DNA of 64,000 nucleotides from Anaerosalibacter massiliensis (lineage in GTDB: Bacteria > Bacillota > Clostridia > Tissierellales > Sporanaerobacteraceae), in assembly GCA_000751555.1 (NCBI GenBank), contig CCEZ01000008.1, forward strand, positions 1 to 64,000, in the 5' to 3' direction. The position numbers and the translations under genes were made by a program. Shown here one piece after another: positions 53,892 to 62,857 of the stretch. The first letter of the stretch is position 1. Every line of letters starts with the position of its first letter. The notes under the pieces are model-generated. The model made no database searches. It worked only from the letters and a program-made list of their open reading frames with translations, and had not been told where the DNA came from.

Positions 53892-55082
53892 ATGAATAAA
53901 ACTGATAGTCCACTTAAAAAATTAATAACCTCGAATTTATATACCCGCTATAGTAATATTTTATCCATATCAGATATTTCTCTGTTTTTACTAGATACAA
54001 ATGGTGACATTCTGCTTGAGTTTATTCCATCCCCCGACTTTTGCACCAATGTGTGCCAAGAGAGGGATAAAAAAGTATGCCCCGACTACATATGTCAATT
54101 AGAAAATGACAAAGAAGGTAGATTTGTCTGCCATAATGGTCTTGAAAATATTCTTTCCCCTATTATAGTGAAAGATAAAACTATAGGCTATATAGCTGGT
54201 ATGCAAGTATATTCGAAAGACAATGAACACAAAAAATACATGATTGATATTTATGACTTTAAAAAAAGTGAAAATGCAAATTTGGAATTTATTGCTAAAT
54301 CGATTTCCTCATTGAAAACCGTAGAATCAAAAAAAATTAAAATACAGGAACAATTATGTAACCAAATTGCTAGAAATATTTCTCTTGATTTATCTGAAAA
54401 CATCAATAATTCCAATCAGGATATAGAGAAATTGTCAATTGAAAAGGATATACTGGAAAAAAAGATTATTGATTTAGAAGCAAAAAATATGTCTTTGGCA
54501 GTTAATCCTCATTTTTTATTTAATACTTTAAATTGTATAGCCAGAATAGCTTATTTTGAGAACTCCCATACAACAGAGGAACTTATATATTGTCTTTCTG
54601 ATTTACTAAGATATAATTTAAAGCAGGATAGCCAACTTCATACCATTGGTGCTGAAATTAACAATATTGAAAAGTATCTATACATTCAGAAGGTAAGATT
54701 TAAAAGCCGTCTAGAGTATGAAATAGATGTTCCGGAAGATCTTAAATCTTATAAAATCCCCAATATGGTTATTCAGCCAATCGTAGAAAATGCTTTAATC
54801 CATGGAATAGCCCCAAAACGAGATGGTGGTAAAATAAGTATCTATGCAGAAAAGTATAATAATGAAATTGTTATTTCTATTATGGATAATGGGAATGGTT
54901 TTCCAAAAGATGTATTGATAAATATACAACAATCTGAAAATAAATCGGGTCTAGGTTTTCGAAATACAGACAAGCGTTTGAAGCGATACTATGGAAAACA
55001 ATATGGACTTAAAATTGTAAAATCTGATTATAGCGGAAGTACAGTTACTATAACAATTCCTACACAACCTATTGCGAGGTGA
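53892..55082 (+). CDS. PocR-type sensor histidine kinase (LytS-like)
   Basis: 396 aa with no membrane segments. Residues ~10-120 form a PocR-type ligand domain with cysteines (CTNVCQERDKKVCPDYIC, VCHNG) that may hold a metal or cluster. A coiled coil precedes a His_kinase domain (NPHFLFNTLNCIARIAYF) and a HATPase (IVENALIHGI, IMDNGNGFP). It is cytosolic and likely senses an alcohol or aldehyde related to the microcompartment substrate. The response regulator gene follows at once. RBS GAGGTG. Confidence 0.88.
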   Translation: MNKTDSPLKKLITSNLYTRYSNILSISDISLFLLDTNGDILLEFIPSPDFCTNVCQERDKKVCPDYICQLENDKEGRFVCHNGLENILSPIIVKDKTIGYIAGMQVYSKDNEHKKYMIDIYDFKKSENANLEFIAKSISSLKTVESKKIKIQEQLCNQIARNISLDLSENINNSNQDIEKLSIEKDILEKKIIDLEAKNMSLAVNPHFLFNTLNCIARIAYFENSHTTEELIYCLSDLLRYNLKQDSQLHTIGAEINNIEKYLYIQKVRFKSRLEYEIDVPEDLKSYKIPNMVIQPIVENALIHGIAPKRDGGKISIYAEKYNNEIVISIMDNGNGFPKDVLINIQQSENKSGLGFRNTDKRLKRYYGKQYGLKIVKSDYSGSTVTITIPTQPIAR

Positions 55083-55086
55083 TAAT

Positions 55087-55848
55087 ATGAGTGTAGTCTT
55101 GATTGTAGAGGATGAAATGCTTGAACAAGAGTTTCTCAAATCAATTGTACTTAAGGAGCTTCTTCCAGAGGATAAACTGCTAACCTGCGAAAGCGGAGTT
55201 CAAGCTATAGAATTATCAAAAGAATATAAACCAAATATTATTATAATGGACATACTAATTCCTGAAATGGATGGTCTGAAAACTATTGAAGAGATCAAAA
55301 AATTTTTGCCAAATACATGTATCTCTATTTTATCGGCTTATTCAGACTTTTCCTATGCACAAAAAGCAATTAAACTTCAGGTTTTCGAATATTTATTAAA
55401 ACCTGTAAAACCAACGGTTTTTAAAGAAACTTTTCATAAAATGCTAGATTGTGTAAACGAATCTCAACTAATAGTAAAGGAGAATGAAGATGTAGAAGCT
55501 AGTGAATGCCAGAAATGCTTTATAGAAGAATCTGTAAGATATATTAAAGAGCATTTCAAAGAAAAATTGACCTTGGAAATGGTTGCTTCTAAGGTATTTA
55601 TGAACCCTCAATATTTCAGTCGTACTTTTAAAGAAGATATGGGTGTTTCATTTTCAACTTATATAAATGATCTAAAAATTAAACATGCTTGCAGATTGTT
55701 AGAAACAACTAATTATCCTGCTTACCGAATTTCAATGGAATGTGGTTTTTCAGATCCATCTTATTTTAATAGGGTATTCCGTGCACAGATGAACATGACT
55801 CCCATAGACTATAGAAAGTATATTTGTTTATCAATGCAAAAGGACTAA
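55087..55848 (+). CDS. AraC-type response regulator
   Basis: 253 aa. The receiver domain has VEDE, the phosphoacceptor MDILIPEMDG and LLKPVKP. The C-terminal AraC helix-turn-helix pair spans ~155-250 (LEMVASKVFMNPQYFSRTF, AYRISMECGFSDPSYFNRVF). The start is the ATG at 55087 with GAGGTGAT upstream; an in-frame TTG at 55072 is not preferred. It forms a two-component system with the upstream kinase and probably activates the microcompartment operon. Confidence 0.9.
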   Translation: MSVVLIVEDEMLEQEFLKSIVLKELLPEDKLLTCESGVQAIELSKEYKPNIIIMDILIPEMDGLKTIEEIKKFLPNTCISILSAYSDFSYAQKAIKLQVFEYLLKPVKPTVFKETFHKMLDCVNESQLIVKENEDVEASECQKCFIEESVRYIKEHFKEKLTLEMVASKVFMNPQYFSRTFKEDMGVSFSTYINDLKIKHACRLLETTNYPAYRISMECGFSDPSYFNRVFRAQMNMTPIDYRKYICLSMQKD

Positions 55849-55885
55849 ATTTATGAATCTAATAAAATTGAATTTATGAATAATT

Positions 55886-55916
55886 TATAGGGGTAGATGT
55901 AATATCTACCCCTATA
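55886..55916. terminator. Bidirectional terminator between the regulator and the shell operon
   Basis: TATAGGGGTAGAT, loop GTAAT, ATCTACCCCTATA. A perfect 13-bp stem between convergent units. Confidence 0.82.
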
Positions 55917-55981
55917 TTGATGATTAATTATTATTTCAACTATCTACTATAAATATAATATATCTATTTATATTCTAAAGT

Positions 55982-56275
55982 TTATTTTGTGTTTTTCTTT
56001 CCCATTTTAGGAAGAATAGTTTCAACCTCAACATGTGGACGAGGTATAACATGTACTGAAATTAATTCACCAACACGTTGTGCTGCAGCAGCACCAGCAT
56101 CAGTTGCTGCTTTTACAGCACCTACATCTCCTCTTACCATTACTGTTACAAGACCAGCACCAATATGTTCTTTACCAATTAGTTGAACATTTGCTGCTTT
56201 AACCATTGCATCTGAAGCTTCAATAGAACCTACTAATCCTTTTGTTTCAATCATTCCTAATGCATCATGTTCCAT
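55982..56275 (-). CDS. BMC-H shell protein (PduA/EutM-like), copy A
   Basis: 97 aa. It has the single BMC fold: [54 protein letters not shown]. Six such subunits form a hexagonal shell tile with a central pore. It is the last gene of the visible operon. It differs from copy B mostly at the N-terminus, at residue 31 (Gln for Tyr) and at the C-terminus. A block of 152 bp is identical to copy B. Confidence 0.95.
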   Translation of the reverse strand: MEHDALGMIETKGLVGSIEASDAMVKAANVQLIGKEHIGAGLVTVMVRGDVGAVKAATDAGAAAAQRVGELISVHVIPRPHVEVETILPKMGKKNTK

Positions 56276-56300
56276 TTTTATTCCCTCCTGAGTCTATAGT

Positions 56301-56594
56301 CTATTTTACGTCTTCCTTAGCTGTTTTAGGAAGAATAGTTTCAACCTCAACATGTGGACGAGGTATAACATGTACTGAAATTAATTCACCAACACGTTGT
56401 GCTGCAGCAGCACCAGCATCAGTTGCTGCTTTTACAGCACCTACATCTCCTCTTACCATTACTGTTACAAGACCACCACCAACATGCTCTTTACCAATTA
56501 AATAAACATTTGCTGCCTTAACCATTGCATCTGCAGCTTCAATAGAACCTACTAATCCTTTTGTTTCAATCATTCCTAATGCATCATATTTCAT
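56301..56594 (-). CDS. BMC-H shell protein (PduA/EutM-like), copy B
   Basis: 97 aa hexameric shell protein with the same motifs as copy A 25 bp downstream. Residues 38-40 (VGG against IGA) and the C-terminal tail differ. The close DNA identity (56324-56475 equals 56005-56156) marks a recent duplication or gene conversion. RBS AGGAGG. Confidence 0.95.
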   Translation of the reverse strand: MKYDALGMIETKGLVGSIEAADAMVKAANVYLIGKEHVGGGLVTVMVRGDVGAVKAATDAGAAAAQRVGELISVHVIPRPHVEVETILPKTAKEDVK

Positions 56595-56613
56595 TTTTCT
56601 TTCCTCCTAATAT

Positions 56614-57264
56614 TTATTTTATTATTTTAATTTTTGATACGTTATTAATGTTCATAGCATTTGCTTCCTCTATGTCAATATGGCATTCTAAAGCTGAAGT
56701 ATCATTTGACCTAATAACTACATTATTGTAAATGCCACCACGTACTCCATTAACCTGAATACTCACTATCTGTCCATCATTTACACCAAAATGCTCTGCA
56801 TCTTTAGGTGTCATATGAATATGTCTTTGTGCAACAATAAGACCTTCTTTTACTTGGATAGAACCCTTTGGTCCAACTAATGTAATTCCAGGTGTGCCAT
56901 ATAAATCACCTGACATCTTTACATGGGGAACCACACCTAACTTAAAAGAGTCTCCTGTTAATACTTCCACCTGTGTCTTACTGCGTACTGGACCAAGAAT
57001 TCGAACTTTCTCAATAGCACCCTTTGGTCCACAAATTGTAACTGTTTCCTTACATGCATACTGTCCAGGCTGTGACAAATCTTTTAGCTTTGTCATCTGA
57101 TACCCTTCTCCAAACAAACTGTTCAAATCTGATTGTGATAAATGTACATGGCGATTAGAAACTCCAACTGGGATTTCATATATATCTTCTTTTACTTCTG
57201 TAGAAGATATATTAGACTCAATAGCTTCCAATAAAAGCTTCATAATAGCTTCATACTTATCCAT
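56614..57264 (-). CDS. pduL: Phosphate propanoyltransferase/phosphotransacylase PduL
   Basis: 216 aa. Two PduL beta-barrel halves bear the zinc-binding SNRHVHLS and QRHIHMTP, with further GVVPHVKMSGD. The N-terminal ~20 residues (YEAIMKLLLEAIES) form an amphipathic helix, typical of an encapsulation peptide. It turns acyl-CoA into acyl phosphate inside the microcompartment and recycles CoA for the aldehyde dehydrogenase encoded next to it. Start ATG at 57264. Confidence 0.93.
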   Translation of the reverse strand: MDKYEAIMKLLLEAIESNISSTEVKEDIYEIPVGVSNRHVHLSQSDLNSLFGEGYQMTKLKDLSQPGQYACKETVTICGPKGAIEKVRILGPVRSKTQVEVLTGDSFKLGVVPHVKMSGDLYGTPGITLVGPKGSIQVKEGLIVAQRHIHMTPKDAEHFGVNDGQIVSIQVNGVRGGIYNNVVIRSNDTSALECHIDIEEANAMNINNVSKIKIIK

Positions 57265-57265
57265 T

Positions 57266-58834
57266 TTAATTGGCTCCCTTCATTACAGCTACCAATTCAT
57301 TCATAAGTTTCCTAAGTTTTTCATCATCAGCACAATTGTTATCAGTACAATTATCCTTTGCTACACTTTTTGCTGCATAGGATGCAGGACTTGCAAAACA
57401 AGATCCTAAATCATAATGAGATTCATGTCCACCAGAACATTGAGTTTGATTAAAGCTTGAATCATCTGAAACTAATGTACTGCAATCCTTAATTCCATAT
57501 GCTACTCTCTTTATATTGATTAAATGCATTGGACTAACATTTTCAGAAACAGAACTTCCTCCCCATGTACCACAACCTAGTGTGAATGAAGGTAATAATC
57601 CTGTACTTATGCCAGTTCCTCCTTGGCTACCACCAGTGTTGACTAAAATACGAGACGCTGGCTTTCTAGCAAATTTCATCACCATATCTCTGTCTTCTGT
57701 ATGAATATTCATAGTATGTCCAAGTCCATTTTGAAGAAGTTCAATACTAAGATCACATGCTTCATGCCAATCTCTCACTGTGTAGAAGGCAAGTACTGTT
57801 GTCAATTTTTCATAAGATAGTGGATAAGCATCACCAACTCCTTGTTGTTCTCCTATTAAAACCTTAGTTCCTTCTGGAATAGAAATATTAGCAGCCTCTG
57901 CAATAGCTTGAGGAGATCTACCTACAAACTTGGCATTCATACTATGTCCACCGTTTTTAAAAAGTAAAGTACAAACTTTATCAGTTTCTTCTGGTGTCAT
58001 GAAATAGCCACCTTGTTTTTTGAATTCAGCTACTACCTGATCATGATTGCACTCTTCAACAATTACAGATTGTTCAGATGCACAAATAGTACCATAGTCA
58101 AATGTCTTACTTGAAATAATATCTTTAACAGATTTCTCAACATTAGCAGTTCTTTCAATATAGGCTGGAGAGTTACCAGCACCAACACCTAATGCAGGTT
58201 TTCCTGAACTATAAGCAGCTCTTACCATTCCAGGGCCTCCAGTTGCAATAATCATAGCAACTTCTTTGCATTTCATTAACTCATTTGTAGCCTGCATAGA
58301 TGGTGTAGAAATACTACTTATTATATTTGCAGGAGCTCCTGCTTCTACAGCAGCATCACACATAAGCTTTATAGCTTTCAATGTACATTTCAATGCAGCT
58401 GGATGTGGTGAAAATACAATTGCGTTACGTGATTTAATTGCAATTATTGATTTAAAAATGGCAGTGGATGTTGGATTTGTAGAAGGTACAATACCCATTA
58501 CCAAGCCAACTGGTTCTGCAATCTCAATTACTTTCTTCTCCACATCTTCTCCAATTACACCAATAGTCTTCATATCTTTAATTGCTTCATATACAGAAGT
58601 AGAAGCCATGTGATTTTTATAAGCCTTGTCCTCAACTTTTCCAAAACCAGTTTCTTCTACAGCCATCTCAGCTAAACAAAATTCATTTTCTTTTGCTACT
58701 CTAACCATATTACATAAAATTTTATCAATTTGCTCTTCAGTATAGTCAGCAATTTGATCTGCAGCGATTTTTCCTAAACGTGCAAGATTTCTCGCTTCTT
58801 GTACAGAACGTAAATCATAATCTATATTTTCCAA
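57266..58834 (-). CDS. Acylating aldehyde dehydrogenase (EutE/PduP/CutF-like)
   Basis: 522 aa. It oxidises an aldehyde to acyl-CoA with NAD+. The nucleotide-binding and catalytic parts include VPSTNPTSTAIFKS, TGGPGMVRAAYSSGKPALGVG and the active cysteine in DYGTICASEQSV. The C-terminal ~60 residues add a glycine/serine-rich linker and a helix (KLRKLMNELVAVMKG) that may target it to the shell. The TTG at 58834 with GGGGG eight bases upstream gives the usual family N-terminus; a TTG at 58849 overlaps the RBS. Confidence 0.92.
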   Translation of the reverse strand: MENIDYDLRSVQEARNLARLGKIAADQIADYTEEQIDKILCNMVRVAKENEFCLAEMAVEETGFGKVEDKAYKNHMASTSVYEAIKDMKTIGVIGEDVEKKVIEIAEPVGLVMGIVPSTNPTSTAIFKSIIAIKSRNAIVFSPHPAALKCTLKAIKLMCDAAVEAGAPANIISSISTPSMQATNELMKCKEVAMIIATGGPGMVRAAYSSGKPALGVGAGNSPAYIERTANVEKSVKDIISSKTFDYGTICASEQSVIVEECNHDQVVAEFKKQGGYFMTPEETDKVCTLLFKNGGHSMNAKFVGRSPQAIAEAANISIPEGTKVLIGEQQGVGDAYPLSYEKLTTVLAFYTVRDWHEACDLSIELLQNGLGHTMNIHTEDRDMVMKFARKPASRILVNTGGSQGGTGISTGLLPSFTLGCGTWGGSSVSENVSPMHLINIKRVAYGIKDCSTLVSDDSSFNQTQCSGGHESHYDLGSCFASPASYAAKSVAKDNCTDNNCADDEKLRKLMNELVAVMKGAN

Positions 58835-58900
58835 ATGTATTACCCCCAATATATTTGTTATAAAGTTTTTATCATATACTGTTAAATTTCTACAACTATA

Positions 58901-59554
58901 CTAATTATCCTTATAATATTGTTTGAATTCTTTAATCAATAGATCTTTTCCTGCATTGGCAATTTCTCTTCCTTTGATACCAAAATTCTCATATTTACGA
59001 GCTAAACTTCTAAGCTCTACTACTTTAAGTTCACCTAAAGCCTTCATAGTTTTTTCTAGACCATGTTTAAGTACTATTTTATCTACATAATTCTTATCAT
59101 GTAGCTTATTTAAATCAATTTTCATAGAAGTATCTGTTTTTTCAGCTTTATTAGGAACGTCTTTAGTAGATTTAACTTCTGGTTTTTCAACTTTAGTAGA
59201 AACTTCTTTAACAGCTTCAGATTTTTTCTCCTTTTCTAATTGAGTTTTAGCTGAACCAATATCTATATCTTTCAATGGTACTGCTGATACAACTGTATTT
59301 TCTAATTCCTCATGTGGTCTAGGGATAACATGTTGTGAAACTAACAATTGACTACTTATTGTTTTAACTGCTGCACTACCAGCTTCTACGGCTGCTTTTA
59401 CTGCAGCTACATCACCGGTTACAGCAATTGATACAAGGCCTCCACCTACATATGTTCTTTCCAGCAAATTTACATCTGAAGCCTTGAGCATAGCATCTGA
59501 ACTTATAATAGCTGGAACAAGTCCTTCTGTTTCAATTAAACCAAGTGCTTGCAT
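58901..59554 (-). CDS. BMC-H shell protein with C-terminal SAP/Rho_N-like extension
   Basis: 217 aa. Residues ~1-95 are a BMC domain (ALGLIETEGLVPAIISSDAM, GGGLVSIAVTGDVAAVKAA, SQHVIPRPHEELE). A charged Lys/Glu/Thr linker spans ~100-150. The final ~65 residues (LGELKVVELRSLARKYENFG, IKGREIANAGKDLLIKEF) look like a helix-extension-helix or Rho_N/SAP-type domain. The layout resembles EutK/PduK. The ATG at 59554 has GGAGG upstream. The tail may bind nucleic acid or cargo; this is inference. Confidence 0.88.
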   Translation of the reverse strand: MQALGLIETEGLVPAIISSDAMLKASDVNLLERTYVGGGLVSIAVTGDVAAVKAAVEAGSAAVKTISSQLLVSQHVIPRPHEELENTVVSAVPLKDIDIGSAKTQLEKEKKSEAVKEVSTKVEKPEVKSTKDVPNKAEKTDTSMKIDLNKLHDKNYVDKIVLKHGLEKTMKALGELKVVELRSLARKYENFGIKGREIANAGKDLLIKEFKQYYKDN

Positions 59555-59585
59555 CACCTAATCCTCCTTAATTCTAACTCACAAT

Positions 59586-60248
59586 TTAAGCCTTGTTAGA
59601 TGGGTATGTAATATAAAACAATTTAACCTTGTCAGGAGAGCCCCAAACAACTCTAGACCCTGATGGTACATATATTACATCACCCGGATATGCAGTAAAA
59701 GTCTTCCCATTAATCATAATTGTCAAAGTACCTTCAATAACATAATCAATCTCTTCATAAGTTAAGTTCCGATTAAAACTAGAATCATCAATAGTTAAAA
59801 AACCAGCACTTATAGAAGAATCATCTTTATTGATTAATTCTTGGTAGAATACTTTATCATTAGGACTTCCAGTATCAAAGGTATCAAACTTTACTGAATT
59901 GCCACGAACTACCTTTAAACCTCCACAATCACTTTCAGCAACATAGGGCTTGTCAGAAAATAAATCAAGAATTTCATTTAAAAGTCCTTTATTCATCATG
60001 GTTTTAAATACTTTATAAATCATATCACTATCAATTCCACCCTCAAAATCCTTTGCTAGTTCAGAGGACTTCATTTCACAAGGATTTTTTAAATCACAGT
60101 CTTGGGATTTAGTAGAAAATTCTATTTCATAAATTTTTGCTGCATCTTTAGCTAATGGAGTAACGATAGTATCACAGTCAATATAAAATACTTTTTGACC
60201 TTGTTTTTGGGCAACCTCAACATCTTCTGCACAAATCAATTTCTTCAT
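59586..60248 (-). CDS. eutQ: EutQ-like cupin protein
   Basis: 220 aa. The N-terminal ~90 residues (KKLICAEDVEVAQKQGQ, TIVTPLAKDAAKIY) match the EutQ leader. The C-terminal ~110 residues are a cupin (LTYEEIDYVIEGTLTIMING, YPGDVIYVPSGSRVVWG). EutQ proteins accompany ethanolamine, choline and related microcompartments; an acetate kinase activity was reported for the Salmonella protein. RBS AAAGGGTG. Confidence 0.88.
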   Translation of the reverse strand: MKKLICAEDVEVAQKQGQKVFYIDCDTIVTPLAKDAAKIYEIEFSTKSQDCDLKNPCEMKSSELAKDFEGGIDSDMIYKVFKTMMNKGLLNEILDLFSDKPYVAESDCGGLKVVRGNSVKFDTFDTGSPNDKVFYQELINKDDSSISAGFLTIDDSSFNRNLTYEEIDYVIEGTLTIMINGKTFTAYPGDVIYVPSGSRVVWGSPDKVKLFYITYPSNKA

Positions 60249-60294
60249 TTTTCACACCCTTTCATCTATAAGACCTGTTTTTTTAATATTGAAC

Positions 60295-60558
60295 CTATTC
60301 AAAATTGCAGTCTTCGTCAATAATTCCAACAACAACTGCATCAACTGGAATATCATCATCTTCCAGCATCCTACGAGCTGATGAACCTGTGCAAATAATA
60401 ACCCTATCTCCAATACCAGCACTGATGGTATCTACAACAATTAAACGCTGACCAGTACTACTACCACCAATTATTTCTGCTAGCATAAACTTTAGTCCAT
60501 TGAGTGATTCTGCTTTTCTTGTTGCCCATACATTGTCAATAAGTCTTGCTACTAACAT
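60295..60558 (-). CDS. eutN: Pentameric vertex protein (EutN/CcmL, BMC-P)
   Basis: 87 aa. The EutN/CcmL signature is clear: MLVARLIDNVWATRKAESL, VVDTISAGIGDRVIICTGSSAR and DAVVVGIID. Pentamers cap the vertices of the shell. The ATG overlaps the stop of the upstream BMC gene (ATGTTAG). Confidence 0.95.
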   Translation of the reverse strand: MLVARLIDNVWATRKAESLNGLKFMLAEIIGGSSTGQRLIVVDTISAGIGDRVIICTGSSARRMLEDDDIPVDAVVVGIIDEDCNFE

Positions 60559-60863
60559 AAATCTTTCTCCTTTTTTAAACTATCTTTTATTTCATTAATA
60601 GCTGATTCAACAGATGCTGTATCGCCAAAAATTCCAATCATGATCATATTTTGTGGACAACTACCTCTAATATCTTTCACTGTAACACCAACCGCCTTTT
60701 CAGCAATATCCGCTGCACAAATCATATCTATCATCATACCTTGAACAAGACCAACTGCATCAGTAGAAATCAAATCTTTGTTATTACCTGTCCCCATCCG
60801 TCGTATAAGCATATCTAAAGTTCCTTTTGAAGGTGATTTAATAATTTGAAACTTCATATTCAA
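60552..60863 (-). CDS. Divergent BMC-domain shell protein
   Basis: 103 aa. One BMC domain with an extended N-terminus (KSPSKGTLDMLIRRMG); the core reads AVGLVQGMMIDMICAADIAEKA and GIFGDTASVESAI. It is more divergent than the other shell proteins in the operon. The start is uncertain: a TTG at 60863 has GGGAGG nine bases upstream, and an ATG at 60857 has wider spacing. Confidence 0.85.
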   Translation of the reverse strand: MNMKFQIIKSPSKGTLDMLIRRMGTGNNKDLISTDAVGLVQGMMIDMICAADIAEKAVGVTVKDIRGSCPQNMIMIGIFGDTASVESAINEIKDSLKKEKDLC

Positions 60864-60879
60864 TATTAATCGCCTCCCA

Positions 60880-61722
60880 CTATATACTTTCTTGTGTACA
60901 ACTAAGTGCTATACCTAAAGGAGTTACAAACATTGGATTTTGTGGCTTATAGGTAGGAATTCCTGTTTGTTTCTCTATAATTTTTTCAATGCCAGTTAAA
61001 CAGCTTGTTCCTCCTACCAAAGAAATTTCTTTTACATTGTAATCTTTAATATGCTCATTGATAATAGAAGAAACTTTTTCAACTACTGGTTTCAATACAA
61101 TCAACAATTCCTTGTAGTTTTCAGGATTACGCTTGTATAATTCTGCTTCTGAAAAAGGCATATTATATGCACCAGAAATAACCAAAGAAAAATGGGTACC
61201 TCCTGTTGGCTCATCTGCAATATAAACAACTTTTCCATCCTTTAAAATAGAAATTCCAGTTGTTCCGCCTCCAATATCTACAACTGCACCATCCTTAATT
61301 TTAAGAACTTTATTAGCAGCAGTAGGTTCATCAATTACATTTGTCAATTCGAATCCAGCAGCCTGAACTACATTCTTAACTGCTCCTGAGTCTAAGCCCT
61401 CTGTTCCTGGTGGAATAGCAACAGCAGCGTAAATCAACTCCGTATCTAATTTTTCTTCAAGTTCTTGTTTTAATTCTTTAACAATATTAATTGCACCAAT
61501 ATAATCTACAACCATACCATCACGAACTACATCAGCATATCTATAATTGCCTGCCACTGGTTTATAATTTTCATCTAAGACTGTTAAAACAACACATGCA
61601 GTACCTAAGTCAACTCCCGTATAATAAACAGAGGATTTACCTATAATAGGCTCCTTGACTACATCTTCAAAATCTTGCACAAGTTTTTCACAGAATTCAT
61701 AGTTTAATTTTTCCTTTGACAT
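60880..61722 (-). CDS. eutJ: EutJ-like actin/Hsp70-fold chaperone
   Basis: 280 aa ASKHA-fold protein with the phosphate loops TGVDLGTACVVLTVLD and VVDIGGGTTGISIL and the adenosine motif ISLVGGTSCLTGIEKI. EutJ-like chaperones are thought to assist folding or reactivation of microcompartment enzymes. RBS AGGAGGTG. It overlaps the upstream EutT-like gene by 19 bp. Confidence 0.92.
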   Translation of the reverse strand: MSKEKLNYEFCEKLVQDFEDVVKEPIIGKSSVYYTGVDLGTACVVLTVLDENYKPVAGNYRYADVVRDGMVVDYIGAINIVKELKQELEEKLDTELIYAAVAIPPGTEGLDSGAVKNVVQAAGFELTNVIDEPTAANKVLKIKDGAVVDIGGGTTGISILKDGKVVYIADEPTGGTHFSLVISGAYNMPFSEAELYKRNPENYKELLIVLKPVVEKVSSIINEHIKDYNVKEISLVGGTSCLTGIEKIIEKQTGIPTYKPQNPMFVTPLGIALSCTQESI

Positions 61723-62384
61723 TTTTCACCTCCTAAAATAGAACAAATTATTTGTGACAAAGTATTAATAATCTGATTAACCTTTCCCGTTATATCTTCA
61801 CAAAGTTTTCTTTCATCTTCACTGCTTTCATATAGTTCTAATACAACTGGTTCAATTTCACGAAGACTACAACGTAGCCTATGCAAAATTATAATATCCC
61901 TACCCTTTTCTAACTGCATATGAAAATCTGTAATTTCAAAGCAGTCTCCTAAATCATGAGAAAAATTATTAGTGTTTATGCCTGTGCATTCCTTACAACA
62001 AATATCTTCAATAGGAACTCCACCATTTAAAGCATTCTTAATATTAGAAAACTGTTTACCTAAATTAATAATACTCTGTGCTAAAAAAACATCTCTACTT
62101 AAAAGTTCTTGTTCAGTAAGGAGAAATAATGCTTCTATTGACTTTATTTTGCTATAAACTTTCTTCTTTCGCCAATTATTCCTTTTTCCTGATGATGCAG
62201 ATGGTTGTTCTTTATTTACAATATTTTTCTTCCTATCAGAACCATCATCAGACATTTTAATTCCTTGATCTGTTAGAAACTGACGTGCTCCCGGTGTAAG
62301 TTTTGAGCCTAGTTCTAGTTCATAAGTTGTAAAAGGTTCTTTTCTATATAAATCCCGCAAATCAATTTCGGTAATAAACTTCAT
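61704..62384 (-). CDS. EutT-like protein of a glycyl-radical microcompartment
   Basis: 226 aa. The first ~45 residues (MKFITEIDLRDLYRKEPF, LTPGARQFLTDQGI) match the N-terminus of EutT cobalamin adenosyltransferases. The C-terminal ~140 residues are helical, with CCKECTG and scattered His/Arg residues, and are only distantly EutT-like. In a glycyl-radical pathway no B12 is needed, so the usual EutT role is doubtful. RBS GGGGG. Confidence 0.75.
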   Translation of the reverse strand: MKFITEIDLRDLYRKEPFTTYELELGSKLTPGARQFLTDQGIKMSDDGSDRKKNIVNKEQPSASSGKRNNWRKKKVYSKIKSIEALFLLTEQELLSRDVFLAQSIINLGKQFSNIKNALNGGVPIEDICCKECTGINTNNFSHDLGDCFEITDFHMQLEKGRDIIILHRLRCSLREIEPVVLELYESSEDERKLCEDITGKVNQIINTLSQIICSILGGEKCQRKN

Positions 62385-62396
62385 CTGAATCCCCCT

Positions 62397-62840
62397 TTAC
62401 TTTTCTTTTAAAAATAAATGTTCTTTTAAAGTTTTAATGCCTATTTCACTAGGAACACTAATCTTATAATAAGGCTCTGAAATTCCTATTTTTTTCAACT
62501 GTTGAATACAGAGATCCTCATTTTCTGCCATTAAATCAACTTTAGTTATTACGCCAATTACAGGACATTTAAATGCCTTGGCAAAACCAGGCGAATATAC
62601 ATCAACGCATTTCGACTGATCAACTAGAATCAAAATATGTGATGCATCTTGTGCAGTCGCAATTAGATGTTTATACATCCAAGTATTTTCTACATAAGAA
62701 CCTGGAACATCTATTGTGTTTTTCCCGTAAATAATATCTTGTGTTTTTCTTAATGGCCCGTTGTAATCATTCAATGCATTGACCAATGTAGTCTTTCCAC
62801 AATTTGTAGGTCCAATAACCATTATTCTTTTCTTTCTCAT
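62397..62840 (-). CDS. EutP/PduV-like small GTPase
   Basis: 147 aa. The P-loop is GPTNCGKTTL. DVPGSYVENTW is the switch II-type region and TKVDLMAEN the G4 motif. EutP/PduV proteins accompany microcompartments; PduV has been linked to their movement and EutP to acetate kinase activity. RBS AAAGGAG. Confidence 0.9.
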   Translation of the reverse strand: MRKKRIMVIGPTNCGKTTLVNALNDYNGPLRKTQDIIYGKNTIDVPGSYVENTWMYKHLIATAQDASHILILVDQSKCVDVYSPGFAKAFKCPVIGVITKVDLMAENEDLCIQQLKKIGISEPYYKISVPSEIGIKTLKEHLFLKEK

Positions 62841-62857
62841 GTCCTCTAGCTCCTTTC

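Noticed and set aside
56242-56505. Plus-strand ORFs opposite the tandem shell genes
   Set aside because: They mirror the two BMC-H genes, have no RBS and no recognisable family.
60880-61722. Cell-shape protein MreB or a type IV pilus PilM
   Set aside because: The EutJ motifs and the position among shell genes decide for EutJ.
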